Shown in pieces: positions 8,413 through 16,543 of a DNA stretch of 64,000 bases. The stretch's first letter is position 1; each line of letters opens with the position of its first letter. The translations under genes and the position numbers were made by a program. The stretch covers positions 2,527,001 through 2,591,000 of the forward strand of contig CP046147.1 of the NCBI GenBank assembly GCA_029593915.1. Direction: 5' to 3'. The notes beneath the pieces were generated by a model, which saw only the letters and a program-made list of their open reading frames with translations, was not told the origin of the DNA and did no database searches. The stretch is from Candidatus Lucifugimonas marina. GTDB taxonomy: Bacteria > Chloroflexota > Dehalococcoidia > Lucifugimonadales > Lucifugimonadaceae.

Positions 8413-9876
8413 TTGGCTAACACTACTTTCGCTGAGTCCAGCAATTCGTCCGGATACCAGCAGGAGGAACCTAAGCTGACTACCGAAACCCAATCTCGAT
8501 CGCGATCTCGCGGCGGCAATCGCCGACGATCAGGCCGACGCCGACCTCGTGGCGGTGGACGCCCCAGCGGACTACCGCAAGATAATTTCGAGGTAGATGA
8601 GAGCACGCTACCCGATCTGGGTAACCTGGGTGCTAAAACCAACGACGAACTACGGCAGATGGCCATCGACAAGGGCATCAAGCGAGTTCCAACCCAGCGA
8701 ACCGAATTGGTTTTGGAAGTTCTCGCAAGCGTTGCGGAATCCACCGACCAACTTGTCGGAGCTGGCATCCTCGACCTTCTCGGTGACGGGTATGGCTTCC
8801 TCCGCACACCAGGCAAACGTGGTGGCACAGAAGATATTTACGTATCGCAGAGCCAAGTTCGACGATTCGGACTTCGCCAGGGCGACATGGTGGCGGGTCA
8901 GGTTCGACCACCAAACGAGGGTGAAAAGTACTTCGGCCTGATTCGTGTAGAACTGGTAAACGGCTACGACCCTGAATCGGCATCGAAGCGACCGAAATTC
9001 GACCAGTTCACTTCGGTTTACCCGAACGACCAGATCAAGCTTGAGACAACTCCTAAACAGATGTCTACTCGAATGATCGACATGGTTGCTCCTATCGGTA
9101 AAGGTCAGCGAGCACTTATCGTTGCTCCACCTAAGGCCGGTAAGACGATGCTTCTCAAGCAGATTGCTGCCGGTATTACCGAGAACCATCCTGAGATTTA
9201 CATCATCGTTTCACTTATTGGTGAACGACCTGAAGAAGTAACTGACATGCGCCGCACCATTAAAGGTGAAGTATTCAGTTCTACTTTCGATGAGCCAATC
9301 GAAGACCACTGTCGTACAGCAGAGGTCGCTCTCGACAGAGCGCGCCGCCTGGTTGAAAGCGGCGAGAACGTAGTTGTGTTGCTCGACAGCATTACCCGAC
9401 TCGCTCGTGCTTACAACCTTTCCGTACCTTCCAGCGGTAAAACACTTTCTGGTGGTATGGACCCGAACGCTCTTTACCCACCGAAGCACTTCTTCGGTGC
9501 AGCTCGAAACTGTGAAGAAGCAGGAAGCCTGACGATCATCGCCACAGCGCTAATCGACACCGGTTCACGTTTGGACGACCTCATCTACGAAGAGTTCAAA
9601 GGTACCGGCAATATGGAACTGCATCTCGACCGCAGAATGGCAGAGCGCCGACTGTGGCCAGCAATCGACATCGAACGTAGTGGAACTCGTCACGAAGAGC
9701 TTCTTCAAGACGATGGCACTCTCAAGCAGGTTTGGCTACTTCGCCGAATGATGGGAATTATCGGGCAAGACTCGAACAGCCCAACTGAAGCAGCAGAGCG
9801 AATTCTCGAACGGATGTCTCGAACCCAGACGAACGAAGAGTTCCTGGGATCGATCACAAAACCCGAAAAGGTCTAG
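8413..9876 (+). CDS. rho: Transcription termination factor Rho
   Basis: Rho is the hexameric RNA-dependent ATPase that terminates transcription. The 487-residue frame has an N-terminal Arg/Gly-rich segment (about residues 28-55), the Rho N-terminal helical domain (NDELRQMAIDKGI), a cold-shock-type RNA-binding domain (LGDGYGFLRTPG), and the RecA-like ATPase with Walker A APPKAGKTMLLKQ and Walker B VVLLDSITRLARAYN. The Q-loop region (SGGMDPNALYPPK) is present. The start is uncertain. TTG at 8413 lies inside an inverted repeat with no Shine-Dalgarno, whereas AGGAGGAA at about 8460-8468 precedes an in-frame CTG at 8476, giving a protein 21 residues shorter. Confidence 0.95.
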   Translation: MANTTFAESSNSSGYQQEEPKLTTETQSRSRSRGGNRRRSGRRRPRGGGRPSGLPQDNFEVDESTLPDLGNLGAKTNDELRQMAIDKGIKRVPTQRTELVLEVLASVAESTDQLVGAGILDLLGDGYGFLRTPGKRGGTEDIYVSQSQVRRFGLRQGDMVAGQVRPPNEGEKYFGLIRVELVNGYDPESASKRPKFDQFTSVYPNDQIKLETTPKQMSTRMIDMVAPIGKGQRALIVAPPKAGKTMLLKQIAAGITENHPEIYIIVSLIGERPEEVTDMRRTIKGEVFSSTFDEPIEDHCRTAEVALDRARRLVESGENVVVLLDSITRLARAYNLSVPSSGKTLSGGMDPNALYPPKHFFGAARNCEEAGSLTIIATALIDTGSRLDDLIYEEFKGTGNMELHLDRRMAERRLWPAIDIERSGTRHEELLQDDGTLKQVWLLRRMMGIIGQDSNSPTEAAERILERMSRTQTNEEFLGSITKPEKV

Positions 9877-9883
9877 TTCAAAC

Positions 9884-9954
9884 AAAGCCAGTTTGCGGAT
9901 AATCACAGAATTGCGTTACGCAGATGTAATTCTTTGGTAACGCAAACTGGCTTT
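9884..9954 (+). repeat. Long palindrome after rho with two alternative folds
   Basis: A perfect 14-base arm AAAGCCAGTTTGCG (9884-9897) is repeated inverted at 9941-9954. Inside lie AGAATT/AATTCT (9907-9912 with 9928-9933) and TGCG/CGCA (9912-9915 with 9919-9922). A second pairing, TTGCGTTAC (9911-9919) with GTAACGCAA (9937-9945), shares bases with the outer stem, so the two folds exclude each other. It starts seven bases after the rho stop and is followed by TTTATATTGTTA, so it may serve as the rho terminator. Its size also fits a miniature mobile palindrome. Confidence 0.6.
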
Positions 9955-9972
9955 ATATTGTTACGGGACTCG

Positions 9973-10002
9973 TTGACTCTCGTTCAATAGGCTCTTTATA
10001 GT
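9973..10002 (+). promoter_or_regulatory. Promoter of the S-layer-like gene
   Basis: TTGACT (9973-9978) is followed after 18 bases by TATAGT (9997-10002). The predicted start near 10009 leaves a leader of roughly 340 nt before the GTG at 10353, which would suit a highly expressed, post-transcriptionally controlled surface protein. Confidence 0.65.
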
Positions 10003-10037
10003 TCGTGAGAACACGTTTGAATGGCTCTTGTGGGTGT

Positions 10038-10314
10038 ATCCGGTAACGGATGCGTGTAAACCATAAAGATTCGTACAAATCGTCGAAGGGCCTACACCGA
10101 ATGGGTTGACATCGTATTCACTGCGATGATTAAATCGCTTGGGTTTGTCCCGAAGTCCGTTACCGCGCGCGCCGGTTGGCTGGTAATTGGACTGGACAGT
10201 ATTAATGGAACCGGCAAGCCCTCCACATCTGTGGGGGGTACAAAGTATGGAGATCTCCGGGTTTCATACCACCGGGCAATGGCAGAGGAATTTTATTTCT
10301 GCCTCCTGCCATTG
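10038..10314 (+). promoter_or_regulatory. Structured 5' leader of the S-layer-like gene
   Basis: Three hairpins are visible in the gene-free stretch 9877-10352. ATCCG-GTAA-CGGAT (10038-10051) has a GNRA loop. CCCTCCAC/GTGGGGGG (10219-10226 with 10231-10238) has eight pairs and an ATCT loop. A long stem pairs 10277-10288 with 10302-10314, twelve pairs with one bulged C, and ends 39 bases before the start codon, masking an AGAGGAA purine run. Together they could stabilise the mRNA or gate translation. A 76-codon frame across the leader (from 10126) looks spurious. Confidence 0.45.
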
Positions 10315-10352
10315 TTGTGGGTGATAACGCGGATGCAAGGGGGACTGAAGCT

Positions 10353-13283
10353 GTGAAGCTATCAGTTAAATTGCTATCCGGACTTACGCTTATTGCGTTG
10401 GTTGCGGTAGCTGTTGTAGGCCTCTCTCACTCCGCCAGTGCTGCAGCGGATGCAAAGGTGTACGTCACCAACAAAGCATCCGGTCTGACTACAGAGCCTT
10501 CAACGGCTGTTAGTGGTCGAACTTCTGCAACTACGGTGTATGGGACTTACAAATCATATGCATCGACTGGAACCAGCGCACGAGACATCGTCGCTGACTC
10601 AGATCGATTCATTGTGACCATCATTGACGCGGATCTTAACGCGACAACGACGATCACCTCCGACGAAGACGGAACAGGCTATGACGCCGACGCCGTTGGA
10701 ACGGACGTTTTGCAGATTGACGGTACTGGATTGGACTCCACAGATGACGCGGTACAGCTAACGCTTACCGACGAAGTCAGCAACCCAATCATTGGTACTG
10801 ACAGCGACATCAAAGTACTGATCGCCGGCACATCAACTGTTGTGACTGGTATTACAGCTACTATCGACTTCGCAGGTGACGGTACTAACCCACCACTTGT
10901 TCGACTTGATGTTGACTTCGGTACTCACGCCGACGGTCAGGCTCTTGACATTCAGTACCCGTCTTCCAAGGTTGACGTTACTACTGCAACTGTAAAGAGT
11001 GTTGTTGACACAGGCGGAACTGCAGTTCTAACTCTCACAGAGACAGGTCGAAACACCGGTCGATTTGAGGGTGAAGTTCTCGTTCGAGAACGATGGGCAA
11101 ATGCAGGCGCCGGACAGTTCACAGCAGGTCTCGCAGGTGACGGTACAACAGGCGACCCAGCTGAAATTCCAGCTGTAGGTGGCCCAATTACTGTTACTTA
11201 CGTTGATGCAGCTACTTCAGGTACTGCAACTAACGTAAACCGAACAGCTAGCTACAAGATCGACACAACTGTGCCGACTGCTACTATCAGCACGCCAGCT
11301 TCAGGCTCGGAGACTCAGAACCGACTGCCAACCTTCACGGGTACAGTCACTGACAACCAGTCTGGTCTAGATGTAAGCGCATTCTCGCTCAACATTGACG
11401 ACAACACCGACGCAGCAAATGCCAACATGGTTATCTCGGCCGGTAACAACCTGTCCCTGCCAACCGTTATTGGTAAAGTTGCTAGCATCGATGTAAGCGC
11501 TCACACTGATGGAACAACTTCGCTTCCGTTCAGCTACACAGAAACTGTTGTTCTTCCGAATGCAGGTGTAACAAACCCGGATCACACAGTTGACTTCCAG
11601 GTACGAGCAGCTGACCTTGCTGGTAACTACGGTTACTCCGACTCTGACTCATCTGTTGGTAACGACGGAACAGGTCGACACGGAGCACAGCCTCACACCA
11701 TCAAGATTGACCAGGTAATTCCGCAGATTTCATCTGCTGATTCCGGTGTCGGTCTTGACACTTCAGTCTCACCGACTGTCGACAAGGCAAACGTTCGTGA
11801 CACAATCAAGGTAACTTTCGACGGCAAGATCAAAGACACTTCAGTCAGTGCTTCTGACTTCCAGGTTGTCTTCAGTGGTGCAGGTGGAACATTCGTTCCT
11901 GCTAGCGTTACTGTGAAGGACGCTGTTGTATACCTCGACCTTGACACAACAATTCCTTCTGACAACAAGCCAACTGTCAAGATCCAGGGCACAATCCAGG
12001 ACCTTGCTGGTAACTCAACTGACGCCGGTTCTGCCGTCGCCAATGACAAGCTTGCTCCAGTTGTTACAGTCACCCAGTCGGGTGGTTCAGCTGCTGGCGA
12101 CCCAGATGGTCTAACTAACGACAAGATGACAGTTTCTGTTGCTTCTGACGAAGACCTTCAGGGTCCTCCAGCAATCACAGTTACTGACCTCACTCCAGAC
12201 CCAGACGTAACTGTTACCGGATTCAACAGCACTCTTGCTGTTGCTCAGGGCGGAAACACATGGTCTCTGGTTGTTACTAAGTCTTCTTCAGCTTCGGGTG
12301 ACCGTGCTGTAAAGGTTGTTGCTACTGACTCTGCAGGTAACTCTGCAACCGTTGGTAAGGACACCACAAAGACATACGTGCTCGACCTTGCAGTAGCCGC
12401 AGCGACTTCTTCGCCTGCGACTTCTACAACTCAGTCGAACCCGTTCTTGACTACAGACTTCTCGTCTGACCAGTCAGCACTGTCTGTTACTGAAGCAACA
12501 CTCGATGATGTTGACGTAACTTCACAGGTAATTGCTTCTGCTAACAGCAAGAAGTTCTTCTTCCAGCCTACAACTGCTCTGACTAACAAAGAGCACACGT
12601 ACGTTGTGAAGGTAACTGACGCTGCTGGTAACACAGCAACTGTAACTAACACCTTCACCAAGTCTGACCGAACTGACTTCGTGCTCGAGCTCTTCGCTGG
12701 TTGGAACGCTGTTTCCTTGCCTTCGAACCCACTCGACACCGACGTAAACACAGTTCTGTCTAACACCGGTGTAAAACAGGTTGTTGCCTACGATGCAACC
12801 ACGCCTTCACAGCCGTGGAGAATTGCTTCTAAGGTTGGATCTGGCGCATACACTTCACAGACCACTCCTGGCCTGTCAACTGTTTCTGCTGGACCTGGTT
12901 ACTGGGTTGAAACTTCGGACTTCGAAGACCAGAAGATCTCTCTCGAGGGACCAACTGGACCTGGCGATGCTCGACCAGGCCTGACCACGATTGCAACTGG
13001 AAACGGTTGGAACTTGGTTGGTGTGGTAGACCAGAGCCGAACACAGACTCAGGCCGACAACAAGGGCACAAGCCTTACTCGACCTGATGCTGGTGGTACA
13101 AACAACGCAGTCAAGTCTTCTGCGTACTTCAACACCGTGAACAACGGTCGAGCGTACACATTCGACACTGTAGACTCTGAGTTCCGTGAGCTCGTAGACA
13201 CAGACAACGTAACCATTGGTTCCGGTATCTGGGTCTTCATCAGCCCACAGGACAACGGACAGCTCCCACACATCGTTCCGTAA
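10353..13283 (+). CDS. S-layer-like secreted protein with Ig-like repeats
   Basis: The product is about 976 residues with a Sec signal peptide: MKLSVKLLSG, a hydrophobic core and cleavage near HSASAAADA. I start it at GTG 10353 because AGGGGGA lies nine bases upstream; a longer frame from GTG 10317 would put twelve extra residues before the signal. The mature protein is Thr/Asp-rich with few charged lysines. It has an early segment DADLNATTT, an ETGRNTGRFEGEV motif, and several Ig-like modules marked by D-x-AGN (DLAGN, DSAGN, DAAGN). A C-terminal module runs FAGWNAVSLP...PGYWVETSD...GNGWNLVGV...GIWVFISP. This makeup fits S-layer or adhesive surface proteins. Strong promoter, long leader and downstream terminator suggest a monocistronic abundant product. 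Confidence 0.75.
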   Translation: MKLSVKLLSGLTLIALVAVAVVGLSHSASAAADAKVYVTNKASGLTTEPSTAVSGRTSATTVYGTYKSYASTGTSARDIVADSDRFIVTIIDADLNATTTITSDEDGTGYDADAVGTDVLQIDGTGLDSTDDAVQLTLTDEVSNPIIGTDSDIKVLIAGTSTVVTGITATIDFAGDGTNPPLVRLDVDFGTHADGQALDIQYPSSKVDVTTATVKSVVDTGGTAVLTLTETGRNTGRFEGEVLVRERWANAGAGQFTAGLAGDGTTGDPAEIPAVGGPITVTYVDAATSGTATNVNRTASYKIDTTVPTATISTPASGSETQNRLPTFTGTVTDNQSGLDVSAFSLNIDDNTDAANANMVISAGNNLSLPTVIGKVASIDVSAHTDGTTSLPFSYTETVVLPNAGVTNPDHTVDFQVRAADLAGNYGYSDSDSSVGNDGTGRHGAQPHTIKIDQVIPQISSADSGVGLDTSVSPTVDKANVRDTIKVTFDGKIKDTSVSASDFQVVFSGAGGTFVPASVTVKDAVVYLDLDTTIPSDNKPTVKIQGTIQDLAGNSTDAGSAVANDKLAPVVTVTQSGGSAAGDPDGLTNDKMTVSVASDEDLQGPPAITVTDLTPDPDVTVTGFNSTLAVAQGGNTWSLVVTKSSSASGDRAVKVVATDSAGNSATVGKDTTKTYVLDLAVAAATSSPATSTTQSNPFLTTDFSSDQSALSVTEATLDDVDVTSQVIASANSKKFFFQPTTALTNKEHTYVVKVTDAAGNTATVTNTFTKSDRTDFVLELFAGWNAVSLPSNPLDTDVNTVLSNTGVKQVVAYDATTPSQPWRIASKVGSGAYTSQTTPGLSTVSAGPGYWVETSDFEDQKISLEGPTGPGDARPGLTTIATGNGWNLVGVVDQSRTQTQADNKGTSLTRPDAGGTNNAVKSSAYFNTVNNGRAYTFDTVDSEFRELVDTDNVTIGSGIWVFISPQDNGQLPHIVP

Positions 13284-13317
13284 GGACCGCTGCTAAGAGT
13301 AAGTACGTAATAACGGG

Positions 13318-13353
13318 CGCCCCCCTTCCGATGATTCGGGAGGGGGGCGTTCT
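13318..13353 (+). terminator. Intrinsic terminator of the S-layer-like gene
   Basis: CGCCCCCCTTCCG (13318-13330) pairs with CGGGAGGGGGGCG (13337-13349), a 13-base-pair stem with one wobble and an ATGATT loop, followed by TTCT. The T-run is short but the stem is very stable. Confidence 0.7.
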
Positions 13354-13401
13354 GCTGATAGATATATTGAATACCGAGCACGGGCGCCGGAGAATATAAA
13401 T

Positions 13402-14466
13402 ATGAAAGCTAGATTGGCAGGAGTGTTGATCTTGGCCGCCGTTCTGGCTGGCCTGATCACCGGAGTGGGTGATCGAGCAAGTGCCCAAGGCGAAATACCG
13501 AAGATCGCAGCGATCACACTGCATGGAGATATTCTTATCTCAGGTGGTGCTGATGCGAACGGAATGACTCTCACAGCGAAGATCGATGACTGGGTATCGA
13601 ACCCGGTTACTGTCGGAGAGCAATCCGACAACGGATACGTCGGACTGTTCATTCACGCCCCAGTGCAACTCATCGGGAAAGATGTGACCTTCTGGCTCGA
13701 CGATCAAGTTCAGGCAGACGAGAAAACTCCGTATTCCTTCCTGGACCAGTTCGGAAACGAAATTCTCGACTGGGGTCTTCCGCAGCTTCGTGAACAGAAC
13801 CTAAGATTCCCGTTTGCACCTTTGGCAACGGCGACGCCCACGCCGGTACCGCCTACGCCGACTGCAACGCCTGTGATTCTTGCTCCGACATTCTATGAAG
13901 GTCGAGTGCGTGCAGGATCAACTCCCCCACCAGATGGCACACTGATCCACGCAGTGATCGACGACTATGTGACTCAGTTCGCTTCGGTCTTCGATGGTGA
14001 GTACTTCCTCACTGTCGACCCGTTGATGGAAATCTACGCAGGTCGACCTATCGAGTTCTACATTGGTGAAACTAAGGCACTTCAGTCAGACATTTTTGAA
14101 GACGGATTACGCAAGCAGCAGTTCCTGCTCGTGTTCCCGCCTCTGCCAACACCGACACCGGTCCCGACAGAGACGCCTACACCTACGCCAACGTTGACTC
14201 CGACTCCAACACCGGAGCCAACACGTACGCCTACGCCTACACCGACGCCAACCGTTGTGCCGTCTGCTACTCCGACGCCAACACCTATTGCTGATGTAAC
14301 GGCAACGGCTGAAGCGCAGGCATCTGCCACCGCTGTAGCTGAAGAGGCTGCTGGTGGCTCGTGTAGCGCACGAGAGGGTGGTCCAGCCGGATTAGGCAAC
14401 ATCGCACTACTGCTGGCTCCGCTGGCGCTTGTTGCATGGCGACGCCTTGAGAAGAACATTCGCTAA
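13402..14466 (+). CDS. Thr-Pro-rich surface protein with C-terminal anchor
   Basis: The 354-residue protein has a Sec signal peptide (MKARLAGVLILAAVLAGL, cleavage near ASA-QG at about residue 28). Two copies of a beta-rich module (about 35-145 and 165-250) follow; the second reads FYEGRVRAGSTPPPDGT...IDDYV...FDGEYFLTV...IEFYIG and resembles the lipoprotein at 3.7-4.2 kb. The modules are joined and followed by TPTPTP-type linkers (about 147-160 and 253-300). The end is tripartite: GGSCSAREGG, a hydrophobic LLLAPLALVAW helix and basic RRLEKNIR, similar in layout to the Cys-containing MYXO/SYNERG-CTERM sorting tails. GGAG lies ten bases before the ATG. It is probably a cell-surface protein; its ligand is unknown. 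Confidence 0.75.
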   Translation: MKARLAGVLILAAVLAGLITGVGDRASAQGEIPKIAAITLHGDILISGGADANGMTLTAKIDDWVSNPVTVGEQSDNGYVGLFIHAPVQLIGKDVTFWLDDQVQADEKTPYSFLDQFGNEILDWGLPQLREQNLRFPFAPLATATPTPVPPTPTATPVILAPTFYEGRVRAGSTPPPDGTLIHAVIDDYVTQFASVFDGEYFLTVDPLMEIYAGRPIEFYIGETKALQSDIFEDGLRKQQFLLVFPPLPTPTPVPTETPTPTPTLTPTPTPEPTRTPTPTPTPTVVPSATPTPTPIADVTATAEAQASATAVAEEAAGGSCSAREGGPAGLGNIALLLAPLALVAWRRLEKNIR

Positions 14467-14510
14467 CAAGCGATACACTCACTGTGTGAGATGGTTCGTC
14501 CGATAACTAC

Positions 14511-14543
14511 AAAAAAAGCCCCTGCGAAATGCAGGGGCTTTTT
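14511..14543. terminator. Bidirectional intrinsic terminator
   Basis: Seven A residues precede GCCCCTGC (14518-14525), loop GAAAT, and GCAGGGGC (14531-14538) followed by TTTTT. It can stop transcripts from both the surface-protein gene on the left and the convergent minus-strand gene on the right. Confidence 0.9.
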
Positions 14544-14603
14544 ACTTTTACGATTTCTGATCTGCTAACAAGGTAATCACGCCAGCGATCAGGGAAGAGA
14601 TAT

Positions 14604-15224
14604 TTAGGATTCTCGCTGCTGCAGCACTACAACTGCACGCTCGTCAGGAAGTCCGCTCTTGCTTACAGTCAGCTTCGAAGTGGCTTCGAACTCTTTCACA
14701 CCTAACTCCGTCAGAAGTCTCTGCATCGATGCACTAGGCTTGCCCGCTTCAGCGTCGTAGCCAGAAGGCACTATCATCTTCGGCTCAAGGTTTCTGATCA
14801 CTGCCGACATCTCGTCAGGCTCCAAACCCTGAGATTCGGTATTGATGACCAAGATATCTACTTTGCTGATCTGCTGTACCGATTGCGCAGAAGGCTGGTA
14901 ACCAGGGTTCCCTAGAGTCGCAACCTGCAAACCGTCGGCGTCGACGATGTAAACCGTGTTGATATCTTTCGAAATTGCAGGATCATCAGCGGGGGTGGCT
15001 ACTCCGCGAACGCTCAGACCACCGATCTCGTACTCGCCCGGACCTGAGAGCACCTGTGAGTCGCTTGCAGGGTGGCTCGATCGCTCGCCCTTGCTGTAAA
15101 CGAATACGGTGTTTTCGTCTTCAAGTTCAGAGGCATTAGGAATGTCGCCCTGATGGTCGACAACCACAACGCCCACCGAAGATCTGACTTCAAAAGTCGA
15201 ATTGCCAAGCCAGCGAATTTCCAT
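14604..15224 (-). CDS. Metallo-beta-lactamase-fold protein lacking metal ligands
   Basis: The 206-residue product resembles UlaG-type (COG2220) beta-lactamase-fold hydrolases: it opens MEIRWLGNSTFEVR and contains GPGEYEIGGLSVRGV, VDILVINTE and IVPSGYD segments of that family. The metal-binding HxHxDH motif normally found between these is absent; the region reads VYSKGERSSHPASDSQVLSGPGEYE, and the early WLGHS histidine is Asn. It is therefore probably not an active metallo-hydrolase and may be structural or regulatory. It converges on the surface-protein gene across a shared terminator. I see no special feature in 15225-15450 upstream. Confidence 0.7.
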   Translation of the reverse strand: MEIRWLGNSTFEVRSSVGVVVVDHQGDIPNASELEDENTVFVYSKGERSSHPASDSQVLSGPGEYEIGGLSVRGVATPADDPAISKDINTVYIVDADGLQVATLGNPGYQPSAQSVQQISKVDILVINTESQGLEPDEMSAVIRNLEPKMIVPSGYDAEAGKPSASMQRLLTELGVKEFEATSKLTVSKSGLPDERAVVVLQQRES

Positions 15225-15450
15225 GCGGACGTACCTCTAATCGATCAAATGTTTACTGCAAATACGGAGAAGATTCCGAACTTGAGCTCAGTACAGAAAT
15301 CAATTTAACTACGTGCCCGCGAAAGCGTCAACGAAAATCTGCTGTATCGGCAATTTTCAAAGTGAAATTTGAAGCGAATACCAAAAACTGTCATCGGCAT
15401 GCGATCAATACCCCATCAACGTACAACCCAAAACGAAATCGCAGCTATCA

Positions 15451-16362
15451 CTAAATTCGTCCCCACGTCTTAAATGACAGCAACTGGCGCAGAGTCAAAT
15501 AGCCTGCCCATTCAGCCTTTGCTGCTGGCCATTCGTCCTCATACTGTCTCCACGAAAAAGTCGGCTGCCAGCTGCCGTTATCGGTCTGTTCGCCGATTTC
15601 GAAATCGAGTTGCTGGTCGATCTGATCAACAAGATCATCTGCAAGCAAGCTGTCTGGCGATCCCGCGAACGATAGTGGCCTAGCACCGTAACTGTTCCAG
15701 TCGCCCTGACCTTCGGCGACAGCCGCCTGAACCGATTCTTTTAGCTTGCCCAACATTGGCGCAGCAATCTCTTCTCGTGCCATCTCTGCCAATCGAACGA
15801 AGCACATCAGTGCGTGAAATTCCATATCTACAGGGAGAGCATCAAATGCCTCGATGACCGTCGCCGTAGCTACTTCCAAAAACTCGTCAGTCACATGACC
15901 ACGGTATAAATGCATGTACCCGACAATTTCGGCTCCAGGATTCGCCTGGACTACAGGTTCCAGCCGGCTAGCAACTGGCGAATAGTTCCACCAAATCGCA
16001 TGTGGGTAGTTGTCGACCTGCGGGCCATTTGGGTGCCATCCGCCAATCGAGCTGTCGAAAGTCCGCTCGAAATAACTCAAACCCTGTTTCACCATTTCGT
16101 TTTCGGCGCTGACTCCGATTTCACGCAAAACCTGAAATGCCAAAGTGCCCAAGAAAGGTGAGGAATCAGGCATTCGGATATCGGGTTCAATGGCATGTCC
16201 AAACCCACCATCGTCATTCTGATACTTCGCTAGCTCTTCGATAATTCGATCCACAGACCCGTTACCAAAGTGGTATTCAAACTGGGTTCGATCGACAGGA
16301 CGCGCGTTTCGTACGATAAATTCCGAAGCTTTTTCAAATGCGTGAGTCGATAAGTTAGGCAT
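15451..16362 (-). CDS. Hypothetical alpha/alpha-toroid (prenyltransferase/terpene cyclase-like) protein
   Basis: This 303-residue protein has no recognised function. It contains the repeat element KYQNDDGGFGHAIEPDIRMPDSS followed by helical GTLAFQVLREIG, then SSIGGWHPNGP and NGSWQPTFSW. These are QxxDGG(F/W)G-type motifs of squalene-cyclase and protein prenyltransferase toroids. No DxDD or other cyclase catalytic motif is visible, so it may bind rather than convert a substrate. No signal peptide is seen. It is transcribed divergently from hrcA with about 180 bases between. Confidence 0.6.
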   Translation of the reverse strand: MPNLSTHAFEKASEFIVRNARPVDRTQFEYHFGNGSVDRIIEELAKYQNDDGGFGHAIEPDIRMPDSSPFLGTLAFQVLREIGVSAENEMVKQGLSYFERTFDSSIGGWHPNGPQVDNYPHAIWWNYSPVASRLEPVVQANPGAEIVGYMHLYRGHVTDEFLEVATATVIEAFDALPVDMEFHALMCFVRLAEMAREEIAAPMLGKLKESVQAAVAEGQGDWNSYGARPLSFAGSPDSLLADDLVDQIDQQLDFEIGEQTDNGSWQPTFSWRQYEDEWPAAKAEWAGYLTLRQLLSFKTWGRI

Positions 16363-16487
16363 CAGCGAGTCGTTCTCTTTCGTATATATCGGTAATTCAT
16401 CGGTTCAATCGATTCAGCGAGCTCGATTAACCGTTGACGCTCGGGAAAACCGCATGCTAACTTCACGACGTTCAATCACTTACCGTG

Positions 16488-16527
16488 TATGTCACCAATT
16501 CGTGAAATCACCATCACAGGTGACATA
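16488..16527. promoter_or_regulatory. Inverted repeat upstream of hrcA (candidate operator)
   Basis: TATGTCACC (16488-16496) and GGTGACATA (16519-16527) form a perfect nine-base inverted repeat separated by 22 bases, ending 16 bases before the hrcA ATG. It is not the CIRCE element (TTAGCACTC-N9-GAGTGCTAA) that HrcA normally binds, and no CIRCE is visible near hrcA or dnaJ. It could be an altered HrcA site or a site for another regulator. Confidence 0.45.
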
Positions 16528-16543
16528 GGGTTTCGGGGCCAGT

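Noticed and set aside
10126..10356. 76-codon open frame in the S-layer leader
   Set aside because: It spans the leader hairpins, has no Shine-Dalgarno and no family resemblance, and its end overlaps the better-supported GTG start.
14082..14459. Open frame opposite the Thr-Pro-rich linker
   Set aside because: It is Val/Gly-rich only because it mirrors the TPTPTP codons; a shadow frame.
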